Made by a program: the position numbers and the translations under genes. From NCBI RefSeq assembly GCF_910596095.1, contig NC_056540.1, forward strand, positions 9,355,001 through 9,419,000: a stretch of 64,000 bases of DNA, written 5' to 3'. The notes beneath the pieces are model-generated. The model was not told the origin of the DNA, searched no databases, and saw only the letters and a list, made by a program, of their open reading frames with translations. This document shows, piece by piece, positions 35,717 through 64,000 of the stretch. Positions within the stretch are counted from its first letter, which is position 1. Every line of letters begins with the position of its first letter. Source of the stretch: Thunnus maccoyii (Eukaryota; Chordata; Actinopteri; Scombriformes; Scombridae).

Positions 35717-35827
35717 CAATTTTCTTGCTACAACTGTTCACTGTCCAAAACAAAATTCAGCTTCTGATGAATGAATACTGAATATTTAAAAGTTAGAAGT
35801 AGACTCAAAATCATACATTTTTTAGAA

Positions 35828-35888
<61 letters not shown>
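35828..35888 (+). repeat. (ATT)n microsatellite
   Basis: About 20 uninterrupted ATT units just past the pou3f4 3' end; it explains a poly-Ile open frame on the minus strand. Confidence 0.97.
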
Positions 35889-35889
<1 letters not shown>

Positions 35890-36300
35890 AATAGCTATAA
35901 CAATAATTAAAATTGTATAATTCAATAATCCTTTTTTTTTTTTTACATGATTTAAGATTCTTTATTGACCAACCTAAACTCATGACTACTTATAACTAAT
36001 AGAAAGAGAATATTATGCTCCATTTATATGTTTATATACATCAGCTTTTCCTTTTAGCCATAACCTTCACTCAGCTTTAATGTCATGTCAAAAGTCTGCT
36101 TTTGCAAGTTTTTAATGTCACTTACAGCTGTGAAACATCCAGTTGTTCAACAGGACCTTGGCTGGGACGTTGATCATAGAAAACTGAGAAGCTTTCTCCA
36201 GCAGTTCCACTGAAATGTTATTGTCCGGGCCCTCTGCCCTCCTCAATCAGACATGCGTGATTTATCGCCTGGGCTGCTGGGCCTGACAGCAAAACACAAT

Positions 36301-36337
<37 letters not shown>

Positions 36338-36689
36338 AGACATACACACAATCAGAAGCAGATGAATCTCATTTCAAAGACTACAGCTGCGTATAATTGG
36401 CCATGCAAGGGCAAAATAGAGCTATATTCCTAAGAAAAAAAAAAATCATAATGCCTAAAAATAATTTAGGGATGGTTTTGGAAATAAGTAGGCCTATAGA
36501 TGCAGCGCTGCTTAAATGATTCAAAAATAGAGCTGGAGAGGGAGAGTGAAGGAGGGGGGAGAGGAGAAGAGGAGAGGCGGAAGGGTGCTAGGCCTTGCCT
36601 TGAAATGGAGAGCCTGACTGGAATACTAATGCGTCTGAATTTATGCATCTCCTCAGTCTGTGGCCCTGAGAGGGGGGTGGGGGAGACAG

Positions 36690-36690
<1 letters not shown>

Positions 36691-36740
<50 letters not shown>

Positions 36741-36852
36741 AAAGGGTGTGAGGATGGAGGTGAAGGGGGCGGCTATGTAGAAGAAGAGAAAAGTAAAACC
36801 ATGGCTGATTGATTCCATCCATCTATTTTAGTTCAAAATAATCCCTGATTTC

Positions 36853-36886
<34 letters not shown>
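36691..36886 (+). repeat. Two (GA)n polypurine tracts
   Basis: GA runs at 36691-36733 and 36855-36886, with a further purine-rich stretch at 36530-36590. Mirror-symmetric polypurine DNA can form triplex (H-DNA). Confidence 0.93.
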
Positions 36887-36890
<4 letters not shown>

Positions 36891-39800
36891 AAATGACCCT
36901 GGATGGAAAAGAGAAGAGCAGCCGAGCAAACAAGCAAAGCAAAGCCAAGGTCCAGAGCAGCACTGCAGTATCCCTGAGCCTCCTCCTCCACCTCGGTGTG
37001 GAGCTCCAACACAGTTTAGATTCTACAAAAAAAAAACCTTTATACATTCACAAACCAAACATGGCTTTAAAGAGTAACTGACACCTCCACATAAATAGCT
37101 CACCAGCGGAAAAATGATTGACTTTGGAATATGTGTAGAGGACAGTGGAGAAAATATAACAGGTGCAAGATGAAAGCAGAAATTTCAGAGGTATTAGTTC
37201 TTTTTTTTTTTTTCCTCCCAAAATGCTTGAGGTTGGATGACTCGGTGTTGCACTCCAGCAGATAATTGAGCCTCTCTGAATCAGATCCTGAGTAAGTGCG
37301 GGCTGATCATCAGACTAGGACATCAACAATAGAGAAGCAGAAAAGAAAGTCTTACAGAGAGTTGTTTACTGGCAGGGGGGATAATGGGAGCGGCTGACTC
37401 ACACCTTTTCTCATAATTGCATCTCATCTCAAACCTTCTGTTCTCTTTGAATATACTTTGTATCTTGTTTCAAAGACTTGGTTGAAAGTTAATAAGTCAA
37501 AAGTGTAAAAAAAAAAAAAAAAAAAAAAAAAAGAAATCACCAAATTTCTTCTAAATAAATTGTTTTCCAAAGCTTTTATTAATATTGTTATTTTTACCCC
37601 AGCTTTCCAAAATATCCCTAAAGGTCAATAAAAGTGAATAAAACATATTAGGGAATAAAGACGAGTAACTTGAAAGCAAGATAAGCAGAAACAAAAAAAG
37701 TTGATATACAGTTTGCAGTAAAACTGGCATTGTAGGAGGTCAAAGAGAGGACATTAGACATCACATTTCTCTGTAATTAGGCAGCAGAGGGTTGCAGTCT
37801 AGTTGCCGCGCAAGAACACAGAAAGGAACCAAACATAAACTCTCATGAGAGATAATAATAATACACTGTAATAATGAATATCAGCTGCTCTCGTTGGCCA
37901 CATGGTTACAAACCTTCTGAACTTAAGAATTAGTAAGACTTTTGCTCCAAATTCTGCCTCAACCTTTACTTGAAGTTTATATAAAGGAAACAATTCTACT
38001 CGTCCGTTATTTCTCACTTTCAACACGTGTTAGTTATAAGGTCATAAATGTATTTTCACACCTCCTCTGTGAAGCCACTATGGGTCTTATCTTTCTATGT
38101 TGTGTTACAACTTCTATGACTTTGTACTTTCATTACTTTCACACTGGAAATCCTCTGGATGAAAATCTGTTAATGTGCAGATAAAGAGAAATATATCATA
38201 TATCAAGTATATCATCACGTATCATGAAATACTGAAATTTACTGGAAAATACTAAAACTACCAATTATCTGACAAGATAACCAAATTGTTATAGTTTTAT
38301 TATTATTAAATTAAATTATTAAAGTGTGGAAAAAATGTTTAAATTAGAGTTTTAGAATATAATTCATAATGATAATAAAAAATAATGTTAATAATCTATT
38401 ACCATAGTTAGGTGGCACATTAGAAGTTAATATTTCATCACTTGGGTGTATTAGTTCCTAGTACATCTGAACTTCTACCAAGATATTCTGTGAGGATTTC
38501 CAAAATGACAAATTATTTTCCCATATCAACAAAACTCCCTCATAAAAAAGGTTATTTTTAAAAGAAACACTAATGTTACAGTGCCTCCTTATGTCAATTC
38601 TGTTTGAATCACACAGTGTTTGTGCAGATAAAATCATTTACCACCAAGTGAATCCACCTTGCAGGCCTCAGCTGTAGGGCCGACGCGTGCAGGACGTCCT
38701 GTTGAGAGACACCTACTCTGGAAACAACAACAACAACGACACAAAAGTCCTCCTGAAATCAGAGAATCACCGCATGTATGTATAAAACAAAATCTTTTAG
38801 TAGTGACACTCGAGGGTTAAGAAATTTCCTAGATTCTCCCGCGGCCTGAGAGAACGTGAGGCCTCACACTAGTTTGCTTTAAAATGACGTATCCTAATAT
38901 TTCAATATATGTTTCTGGTGTTTTTTTTACACCACACGTTACACTTTTTTTTGGCAATGCATTTCACACTTGTTGCAGGGGAATTACACACTGATTCAAC
39001 ACTTTTTCAGACAGTGTGCTCACATGAAAATACAAAACGGCCGAGCCTACACCTCTCACTACTGCAGGGCACTGACACAACTTCAAAGTCAATGTGACCA
39101 AAATTGATAACTGATCACTGGAGGGCAGACAGGCTATCAGTAATGATAGTGTATTAGAGGACAGAATCAATTCTGACTGTAGAGCAACTTTAACTGAAGA
39201 GAGAGGAAAGAAGAAAGCAGAGTGGAAACGGAGGGGAGGGGATGTCAAAGTAGAAGAAGAAGAAGAAGAGAGAAGACGGAAGGATCTGCAATATGATTAA
39301 TCGCGTAACCTAAAATCAATTTCACATCTTCAGTTGTGGCATTACCTGACAGTTTGTGGAGCGGGGAGGGGGAGAGGGGGGGTAGAGTAAGACGTACAGT
39401 TCATCCCAGCAGGAAGCCTCATTGTGAAAGTCTAAGAATCATCATGAAGAGGAAAAATGCGGTGCAGTTCTTTGTTGTCACTGGTAAAAATAAAAAATGC
39501 TGTTTCATTTTGTACACCTTCTTAGACGAGTGATTATTGAGTCACTGACAAACAATGAATCGTAAAAATTGTGTCAGTGGAACAGCTGCCTCTGTGATCT
39601 TATTGTTCTTCTCTGTTGAGGCTGTGACATTCATGTCTTTACAATTACTTTGACAATTAAAACTATATTAAGGTTTGTGCAGTATGATGGCTCCATTGAG
39701 GAACGTATGAACCCTTAGTGACACGTGCAGTTGGTTATTTTTGAGGCTGGCGCTCCTTGCAAACTCTGATGATGTGATGTTAAGGTGTCGCACGTGGCTG

Positions 39801-39909
39801 CACAGGCGCAATTAAGAGGCCTTATTTCAGAAACTAAAGAGCTAAGCAGCATGCCTGCGTTTAGAGAGGAGCTTCCGTCATCCCACTTACCAAGCCGGCG
39901 TGTCTATTG

Positions 39910-39945
<36 letters not shown>

Positions 39946-41114
39946 TACACACAAACGAGTAGTGAGAGCAGAAAGGCCTGTTTATGGCTCTGAGAGAGTA
40001 AATCACTGTGTCTGATATCTTCATTTGAGACAGAGGGCTGATCACTGCTCGTCCTGCTTGTTCCACATTAACTCATTATCACACACGCTCACTCCATTAA
40101 TTCTCTTGCTTTTATTAGCAGCAAGAGTGGATACACACGCGCGCACACACACACACACATACACACAGTGGACTGATGACAAGCACTGCCTCTACCTCAT
40201 CTGACAGCTAATGGCTTCATTAGGAGCGGCGTGTTAATTGGCTGACTTTGGGGAGACGCTCGTTAATGAGGATAAATAGATTCACACCTGAGCGAGGCGC
40301 TGCCAGCCACAGCAGCAGCACTGTGGGAACTCTGGATGACGAGCAAATATGGGACTGCAAATATGACTGTGACACTTTATTATGGGAGTATAAGTCAACG
40401 TGACAGACCTCTGTCCCTGTTTTACTTCCTCCAAGCCTAAACACAGTTGTGTTTCCTTGCCAGGCGGACTTATTAGCCGAGTGATTGATTAGCACCAGGA
40501 GGCCAAAACAAAGAGCAGTATGTCAAAGCAATCAGCCCCACTGTTTACCTCTCAGCTCCCAGGCTGACAGCAAAATGCATCTAATCCAGGATAGAGAGAG
40601 AGAGGGAGAGAGGACATAGAGTCAACTCAAGACAGTTGCAGAAAAAGGACAACAGCTGGTCCATAGGCCAGAGTGTGTGTCTGTGTGTGTGTTTCTGTGT
40701 GTGCATTGATGGGAGCAATCCTAGTGCCTCAATCCATCTGCTTCCCTGCCTAGATCTCCATCCTCTGCTGTCTGGTCATGACAGCTCTGACACACACACC
40801 ACTGGTTAGAGGATCACATAGTCTCAGGGGAGCAAGGGGAAAGGGGGGGTGTGGGGGTGGGTTGGACAGACAAAATGGAAGCAGGCGAGACTGATCATTT
40901 ACATAAGGGTAGGACACACAGACCCACTCAGAGACTCCTGTGTGTTCCACAGCCATGTTAGTGTCTCATGTACTGGACAGTGTTACCACCTAGTGGTGGC
41001 TCAAACTCTTTGCATGTCATTCATGTTAATAGGGGGAGGAGAGAGTTTGGGATGTGGTCTGTGTCACCCAAATTATTCACCCCTGGTATTATCTATGGAA
41101 ATAGTTCAAGTTTA

Positions 41115-41275
41115 AAGCTGCACTGGAGTATTTAGCAGCTAAAGACAGTTCCCTTAAGGAGATGGTGGAGACCAAAAGAGAGCTAAAAGGAGAGTGAATA
41201 TTGGACTTATATTCACCAGGTGGCCAGAAACACTAAATGACTGCAAATGTAGCTCCATGTATGCTGGATGTGTCA
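41115..41275 (-). repeat. Dispersed repeat family B, copy 3
   Basis: On the minus strand it reads TAGCTCTCTTTTGGTCTCCA, then GGTGAATATAAGTCCAATAT and the TTTCTGGCCACCTGG segment in the family B order, with TTTAGCTGCTAAA close by. Adjacent sequence on both sides is unrelated to copies 1 and 2. Confidence 0.75.
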
Positions 41276-42044
41276 TTAGGTGTATGCTGGCACATGTGTC
41301 ACTTTTTTGTTTAAAGGTCAATGTGTTTACAGCTTGTTCTGCTGTGGCCAAATAAATCTATAATAATTATACAATGAAGGTTAATGGAATTTTAGTTTGT
41401 ACTGCTCACATTAAGAAGAAAATTAAAATAGCAGTGTGTCTTTTCCCCCCCATAACTGAGGATAACTGATAATAATTTGCTAAAATTTTCTTTACAAGGA
41501 ACTATTTTTCTGCTCTGTTGATTCAACAGGGACAGTTAATCTGGAAAGTTGCAACTGGCTTTTTAAACAATGACTTTTTCATTGCTTAAAGTACCACAAA
41601 CACTCCATTCATCCACATTATATTGGGTCGGTCGCAGAAATCTCATGTATATCTCAAAATTTGAAAAACTAAAACCCAAACTGTCAGCGTGACTTGAGAT
41701 AAGTGAGGAAATGTTTTGTTATTTAGGAGAACCAAACCCTGAAAATGAATCTATGCAACTTCTGAAAGAAGTTTTATCATGACACAGATAAACATTTTCA
41801 TGGTTTTATCAAAAAATACCAAGAAAGCTGCACCTCTCTAGAAACGAACGGAAACGTAACGTGTCATCCTGTAACTGCTACTTGTGGACACAATGGCTGC
41901 TGTTCAGCGAGAGTCACTGACGACTGGCTTTTATTCATTCTTCTAGTTACACTGTTGCCTAGTTGTTGCTTCAATGTCTCACAAGTGACAGATGTTTGGG
42001 CTGCATTTTCATGTTAGAACAAACCAGCTCCTGACACAGTGGAT

Positions 42045-43218
42045 GCATGTCAATAATGATCTTTAATGTCAATATATACAGAACTTGAAAGAAAAATAGA
42101 ATCTTAAAAATCAAATGAAATAAATACAATATCATACAATTTCCACAATGTCTTTTTGAAGAGATATCCATGGAAATGTTTTTTTTGTTTGTTTATTTTT
42201 TTTTTTATTCAGCCTCTCTGGTTCAACGGGGTGCGTCCCGTCCCCCCCAGAGAATCCCTACAGCTCCCCCACATGCTCTTCATCTTAAATATCTTCATTA
42301 TATACATATATATATGTATATATATATATGTATATATTTCTTTTTTTTTTGCAAACTAGAAATTCTGTTATCGTTACCACATTGTTTTGCTTTCCAACTC
42401 TAGACCTTTTGTCCATCTGCAGCTTATTTTACCTCTTTTGATACACTGTTAGCATCACAAAGAAACATGAGTCAGACGGTGAACTTTAAGGGAAAAGAAA
42501 TACAGGTTCTGTCCACACATGCATTTATGTTACCAAAAGTGCTGGTAGATGATTTTGATCCTGAGGGACTCTTTAATCTGCCGTGAGCAGAATTTCTTTT
42601 TTTTTTTTTTCCATTTGTTTTTAAGAGCATCGGAAAGAAAACAGTCTGTCATTGTCCCTCAGTCAATATCATCTCACCAGTACTCTCACACATAAACCAT
42701 TACTTCACTTTGAAGAAAAGAAGTTAAGAGAGCAAAAGCAAAACAGGGAAGGAGAAAGAACTGAAGAGGAGAGGATGGCGGAGCGCGGATGAAGAGCAGT
42801 GGGGGGGCACAGTTTACCGAAGCAGCTTTGAATCAGCCAATCACAGTGAAGGAGAACATCAGCTGGTGCGTTTCTTCCCCGAGGAAGAAAGAATGAAAGG
42901 CGAGGAGGGTAAGTGCATATGAAAGCTGTGGAAATAAATACAAGTCTGTCTCCCCAGCAGTAACAGATATGTGAGTTTCCCCTCTTCCTCTTCAGCTGAC
43001 TTCTTCACAATGCAACCTCGTCCAGTGTGTGCATGTGTGTGTGTTTGTGTGTGTATGTGTGCGTGTAGGTGTGTATGAGTGCATATGCCAGGTGTGTCAA
43101 AATAAATAGATTAAAAAGGGAGACAGTGGATTTGACTGGCCAGGACTTCGGTCTGTGTTTGTGTATGAGAGTTCGACTGAGAGTGAGGTCAAAACTGGAG
43201 GGCGAGCAGTGTGTGAGT
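42045..43218 (-). other. rps6ka6: rps6ka6 3' UTR (predicted)
   Basis: About 1.1 kb after the stop codon on the minus strand. Candidate polyadenylation signals on that strand are AATAAA at 42204-42209 and 42192-42197, and ATTAAA at 42062-42067 followed by a natural-looking end near 42045. It includes a T-rich/TA microsatellite section (42300-42355) and a GT tract (43027-43075). The end point is inferred. Confidence 0.5.
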
Positions 43219-56803
<13,585 letters not shown>

Positions 56804-57180
56804 CTTGTGCCAGGATTGCTCTCCTAAGTCTAAGGCATCGTACTCCGCCTAGACCCCCGCTCCACGTTGCATGTCTTCCCCCCTGATATAAGTGGAAGTC
56901 CGGCTGTTCTGCTTTGATGATCAGATGCAAGCTGTGTGTCTGCGGGCCGCTATCAGGACGGGATCTGGAGGAGGGGGAGGGGGGGTGGTCGGTGCGGGAA
57001 TACTTGCTGCTGATGACCGGACCATACGCTCACCGACGGCACCGCTGCCCTGCCATAGATGCGAATATGGCGGCTACAGTGGTACCTGATCGTCAGTGAA
57101 TGAGAGTTTATTGACGTATTTATGACGCAACTCAGTTAAGGATTTCCCCCCGTCCAAACCAAAGCAGCGGATCTCGAGAT
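56804..57180 (-). promoter_or_regulatory. rps6ka6: Putative rps6ka6 5' UTR and promoter, GC-rich
   Basis: CpG-rich sequence upstream of the start codon. It contains a YY1-type AATATGGCGGC (57064-57074, plus orientation), TGACGTA (57112-57118) and TGACGCAA (57123-57130), which resemble CRE half sites, and no TATA box. Two very short upstream reading frames lie at 56830-56838 and 56849-56872. The transcription start was not determined. Confidence 0.5.
56849..56872 (-). other. Upstream ORF of 7 codons in the rps6ka6 leader
   Basis: ATG at 56870-56872 through TAG at 56849-56851 encodes MQRGAGV. A second, two-codon uORF (ATGCCTTAG) lies at 56830-56838. Both end before the main ATG and would be bypassed only by leaky scanning or reinitiation. 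Confidence 0.45.
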
Positions 57181-58400
57181 GGAGGGGAGGAGGGGGGGAG
57201 CGAGAGAGAGAGCAGGACGTGGTGGTGGGGGGTGTTTGATGCTGTATGACATACTGCGTGTGACATACATGCATCCGTTGTAGTCACTGCCGTTGAAACA
57301 CACAAGGCGTTTCATTTATGGTTGACGCAGGTAGAAGTTTAGGCAGCAAAAAAGAGAGAAAAAAACCCAGACTCCTCTTATGTCATGCCATAAATCTAAG
57401 TCTCTGATCTTTACGGGTGTAAGTTGAAATGTTTTAAAGCCACTGTTTCATAAGCCTGTCCATCCCCTAGACCAAGAGGAAATAAGAGGCTTAAAGCTCA
57501 TCCACTTTTCTCTCCGGCTCTGTTTCTCTCCCACCCACAAGTCTTTGTGTGGTGTGGATAAGAATAAGAAATACTTTATTAATACCGAGTGAAACTGAAG
57601 TGTCACAACAGCACAGTCCAGCACACATCGCATACAACAATAGAATAAAATAGTGGCCTAAAATAGAAAAGGTAGTTATTATACATTGTGCAGTAATTAT
57701 ATACGTAGTATATAATAAAATGAGAGTAGTTGAGATAGATAGAAAATAGTTATTATCTACTGTGCAATCATTATATACATAGCATATAATGAAATATGAT
57801 TAAAAACAATAGCACAAGAGTAGAATCATTATTATATGGTGTGCAATGTTCAATACAATGTTATTATTATACATTGTGCAGAACGATAATAATTAAATAG
57901 TGCAATTCTTAACCTGTTATTGTAATATGTATTGTGTATTGGATATACTGTCTGCTACATGTCTCCTTTTGTTTATGCATAAAAACACCATTGTCATAAC
58001 TTCTGATCGATGCTGGGAGACGACACAATTTTAAATGATTGTAACATTGATTTGGCCACTTCTATTAACTATCAAGTGTGTGGACAGTCTGTGCTGGTTT
58101 ATTCGAATGTGAATTAGATCATTGTGGACATTTTCTTGTGGTATATTAAAGGTTTAAGATCAAATATCACCTTCTAATTAAGTACAAGACCAATAACTGC
58201 CATAAGAATGACTGTGTATCAGTCACGTTTCATTTTTACAACAGCAGTTTGAGCTGGTTAATGACAGAAACGACAGAATTCATAACGCATAGTTCTTGTT
58301 TCTTATAGTGTGAATTTTTAAAGTGAAGGCTGGAGTTTTATTATGAGCAGACACGACTCTTGTGTTCTGTTCAGTGGGTGATGCATGAGAAAAAGTCACA
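57181..58400. other. Intergenic between hdx 3' end and rps6ka6 promoter
   Basis: 57551-57900 begins AATACTTTATTAATACCGAG and has repeated GTGCAATTAT-like words. It resembles the 3' tail of a fish non-LTR retrotransposon (reverse complement of an AATAAAGTATT end). The remainder shows nothing. Confidence 0.5.
57551..57900 (-). repeat. Probable non-LTR retrotransposon tail or derived repeat
   Basis: AAGAAATACTTTATTAATAC is close to the reverse complement of the TTAATAAAGTATT tail common to several fish LINE and SINE families. The sequence behind it is internally repetitive (TACATTGTGCAG, ATGGTGTGCAATG, TACTGTGCAATCAT, TATATAC). No coding part remains. Confidence 0.5.
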
Positions 58401-58646
58401 GACAGGTAAGTGAGAGGTTGTTTATTGTTCTCTCTGGACTGGACCAGAGCAAGGCGAATGATATGCAGTAAAAAAAGGCATTGTCAGCCCAAACAGTCAT
58501 AGTGAAGCATCAATCCACAGGCACTGGGCGTGGAGCATGAGTTTATCAGAGTGTTTGTGTTAATGTAAGACCATACAGTCCAGCTTCTGTGTGGAGTGTG
58601 GAAACATCTGTATGAGCGTGTGCGTGAGTTGATGTACATGAGATAG
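58401..58646 (-). other. hdx: hdx 3' UTR (predicted)
   Basis: A short 3' UTR of about 245 bp. On the minus strand AATAAA lies at 58421-58426, followed by a T/G-containing region. Confidence 0.6.
58421..58426 (-). terminator. hdx: hdx polyadenylation signal AATAAA
   Basis: The first canonical signal after the stop codon, about 220 bp downstream. Confidence 0.6.
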
Positions 58647-63283
<4,637 letters not shown>

Positions 63284-64000
63284 CTGAGAGACAACCACAA
63301 AGATAACCCCCCCAAAAAAATTACAATGAGATCAGAGGTCACAAGAGTTCACGGACAGATAACAGCAGATGATTGCGTAAAAGTGATAGCTTTCACTTTA
63401 AACTGATAAGTTCATAACACTTGCGCAATTTCCTTTCTTCGCCTCATACACTATAATAAGATTTTGTAGACAACAGGCCTTTTTCTCAGCAGACATTCTG
63501 ACTTGTCATTGCAAGAAAAACACGTAAGCAATACTTGTGCTTTTTTTTAGATGCAAGTAATCAATTTGTACAAAAACACGTCATCTCTTTAACTCATATT
63601 GGAATGCAGATCTTGATATACTCACAGTCTGCAGGCCTCGCCTTTGTGGCCACGCATCCATTCTGCTACTGGAGGGGAACGGGGCGGCCATGCAGCTCAC
63701 AGCAAAACCTCCATATTTCTAGGTTAGCGCACTTTTGATTGTACTCATCCTGTCTCAGTGCACCTGGCACACTGCTGGGTAATGTGGCTGCGGAGAAACC
63801 AAAGCAGACAAGACTATATTTAAGAGTGTACAAGTGAATAAAAAGAGTGTGCAACACATCATTCAAGCCATCTCGTCATGAGCACAATTCTACACTAAAA
63901 ACAATAGCAGACTTCTCTAGATCAGAACTAAGACGCTCAATAATTAAGTTTCGTCATATGGCACACAAATGGTCAACATTTTGTCATGTAATATTAATTA
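63284..64000 (-). other. hdx: Upstream intron of hdx, continuing past the window
   Basis: Sequence upstream of the AG acceptor before the hdx ATG. I cannot identify a noncoding exon or promoter in it; the 5' exon may lie beyond position 64000. Confidence 0.6.

Larger units (their letters stand above)
34546..35730 (+). other. pou3f4: pou3f4 3' UTR
   Basis: The AT-rich tail after the stop codon runs to two AATAAA signals, at 35692-35697 and 35711-35716. The 1.2 kb contains no inserted repeat, which suggests constraint. It includes a perfect POU-dimer-like palindrome at 35137-35150. The exact cleavage site is inferred. Confidence 0.65.
35731..42044. other. Spacer between convergent pou3f4 and rps6ka6
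   Basis: About 6.3 kb. I see no cylicin-like (Lys-rich) or other gene. It holds an ATT microsatellite (35828-35888), CA tracts (36303-36334, 39911-39943, 40141-40159), GA tracts (36691-36733, 36855-36886), a poly-A run (37508-37532), a TAAT-core cluster (40208-40270) and family B copy 3 (41115-41275). Confidence 0.6.

Noticed and set aside
35731-42044. Search for a CYLC1-like gene between pou3f4 and rps6ka6
   Set aside because: No Lys-rich repeat protein or calponin-like exon is visible; only microsatellites and short frames.

Overview
The window is genomic DNA from a ray-finned fish, most likely a percomorph teleost. It has vertebrate GT-AG multi-exon genes, very many CA/GT microsatellites, a degraded L2-type LINE, a small hAT transposon and several repeat families that I know from teleost genomes. 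Protein similarity and gene order give three genes: pou3f4 (+, intronless), rps6ka6 encoding RSK4 (-, 22 coding exons) and hdx (-, 9 coding exons). From my knowledge of the human X chromosome, POU3F4, RPS6KA6 and HDX lie in the same order and orientation in Xq21, so this is an old vertebrate synteny block. I see no CYLC1-like gene between pou3f4 and rps6ka6.

Layout. 1-33,000 is a gene desert upstream of pou3f4. It holds an L2-like LINE relic (about 6,411-9,725, minus), a hAT element with terminal repeats and an 8-bp target duplication (10,320-11,181), dispersed palindromic repeats, and a cluster of alternating-purine microsatellites plus a strong G-quadruplex motif at 27.5-28.65 kb. 33,457-34,545 is the single coding exon of pou3f4, with a CpG-rich promoter before it and a roughly 1.2-kb 3' UTR after it. 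35.7-42.0 kb is the spacer between the convergent pou3f4 and rps6ka6. Coding exons of rps6ka6 run from 56,803 down to 43,219 (727 aa; the exon lengths sum to a complete reading frame). Its first exon lies in a GC-rich promoter region near 56.8-57.2 kb. hdx follows in the same orientation, from 63,283 down to 58,647 (769 aa). Its first coding exon starts exactly at an AG acceptor, so its promoter and 5' UTR exon lie further upstream, possibly outside the window.

Function. pou3f4 (Brn-4) is a neural and inner-ear POU transcription factor. rps6ka6 is a double-kinase effector of ERK signalling. hdx encodes a divergent protein with two homeodomains. They form no operon or pathway; what links them is conserved gene order, possibly kept by long-range regulation of pou3f4.

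I find no new multi-gene system. The signals most worth checking are the two POU-type palindromes near pou3f4, the twin 147-bp homeodomain exons of hdx, the missing upstream start codon and the tiny uORFs of rps6ka6, and the non-B DNA cluster at 27.5-28.65 kb. Exon calls were made by reading splice sites and known protein families by eye; no alignment was run.
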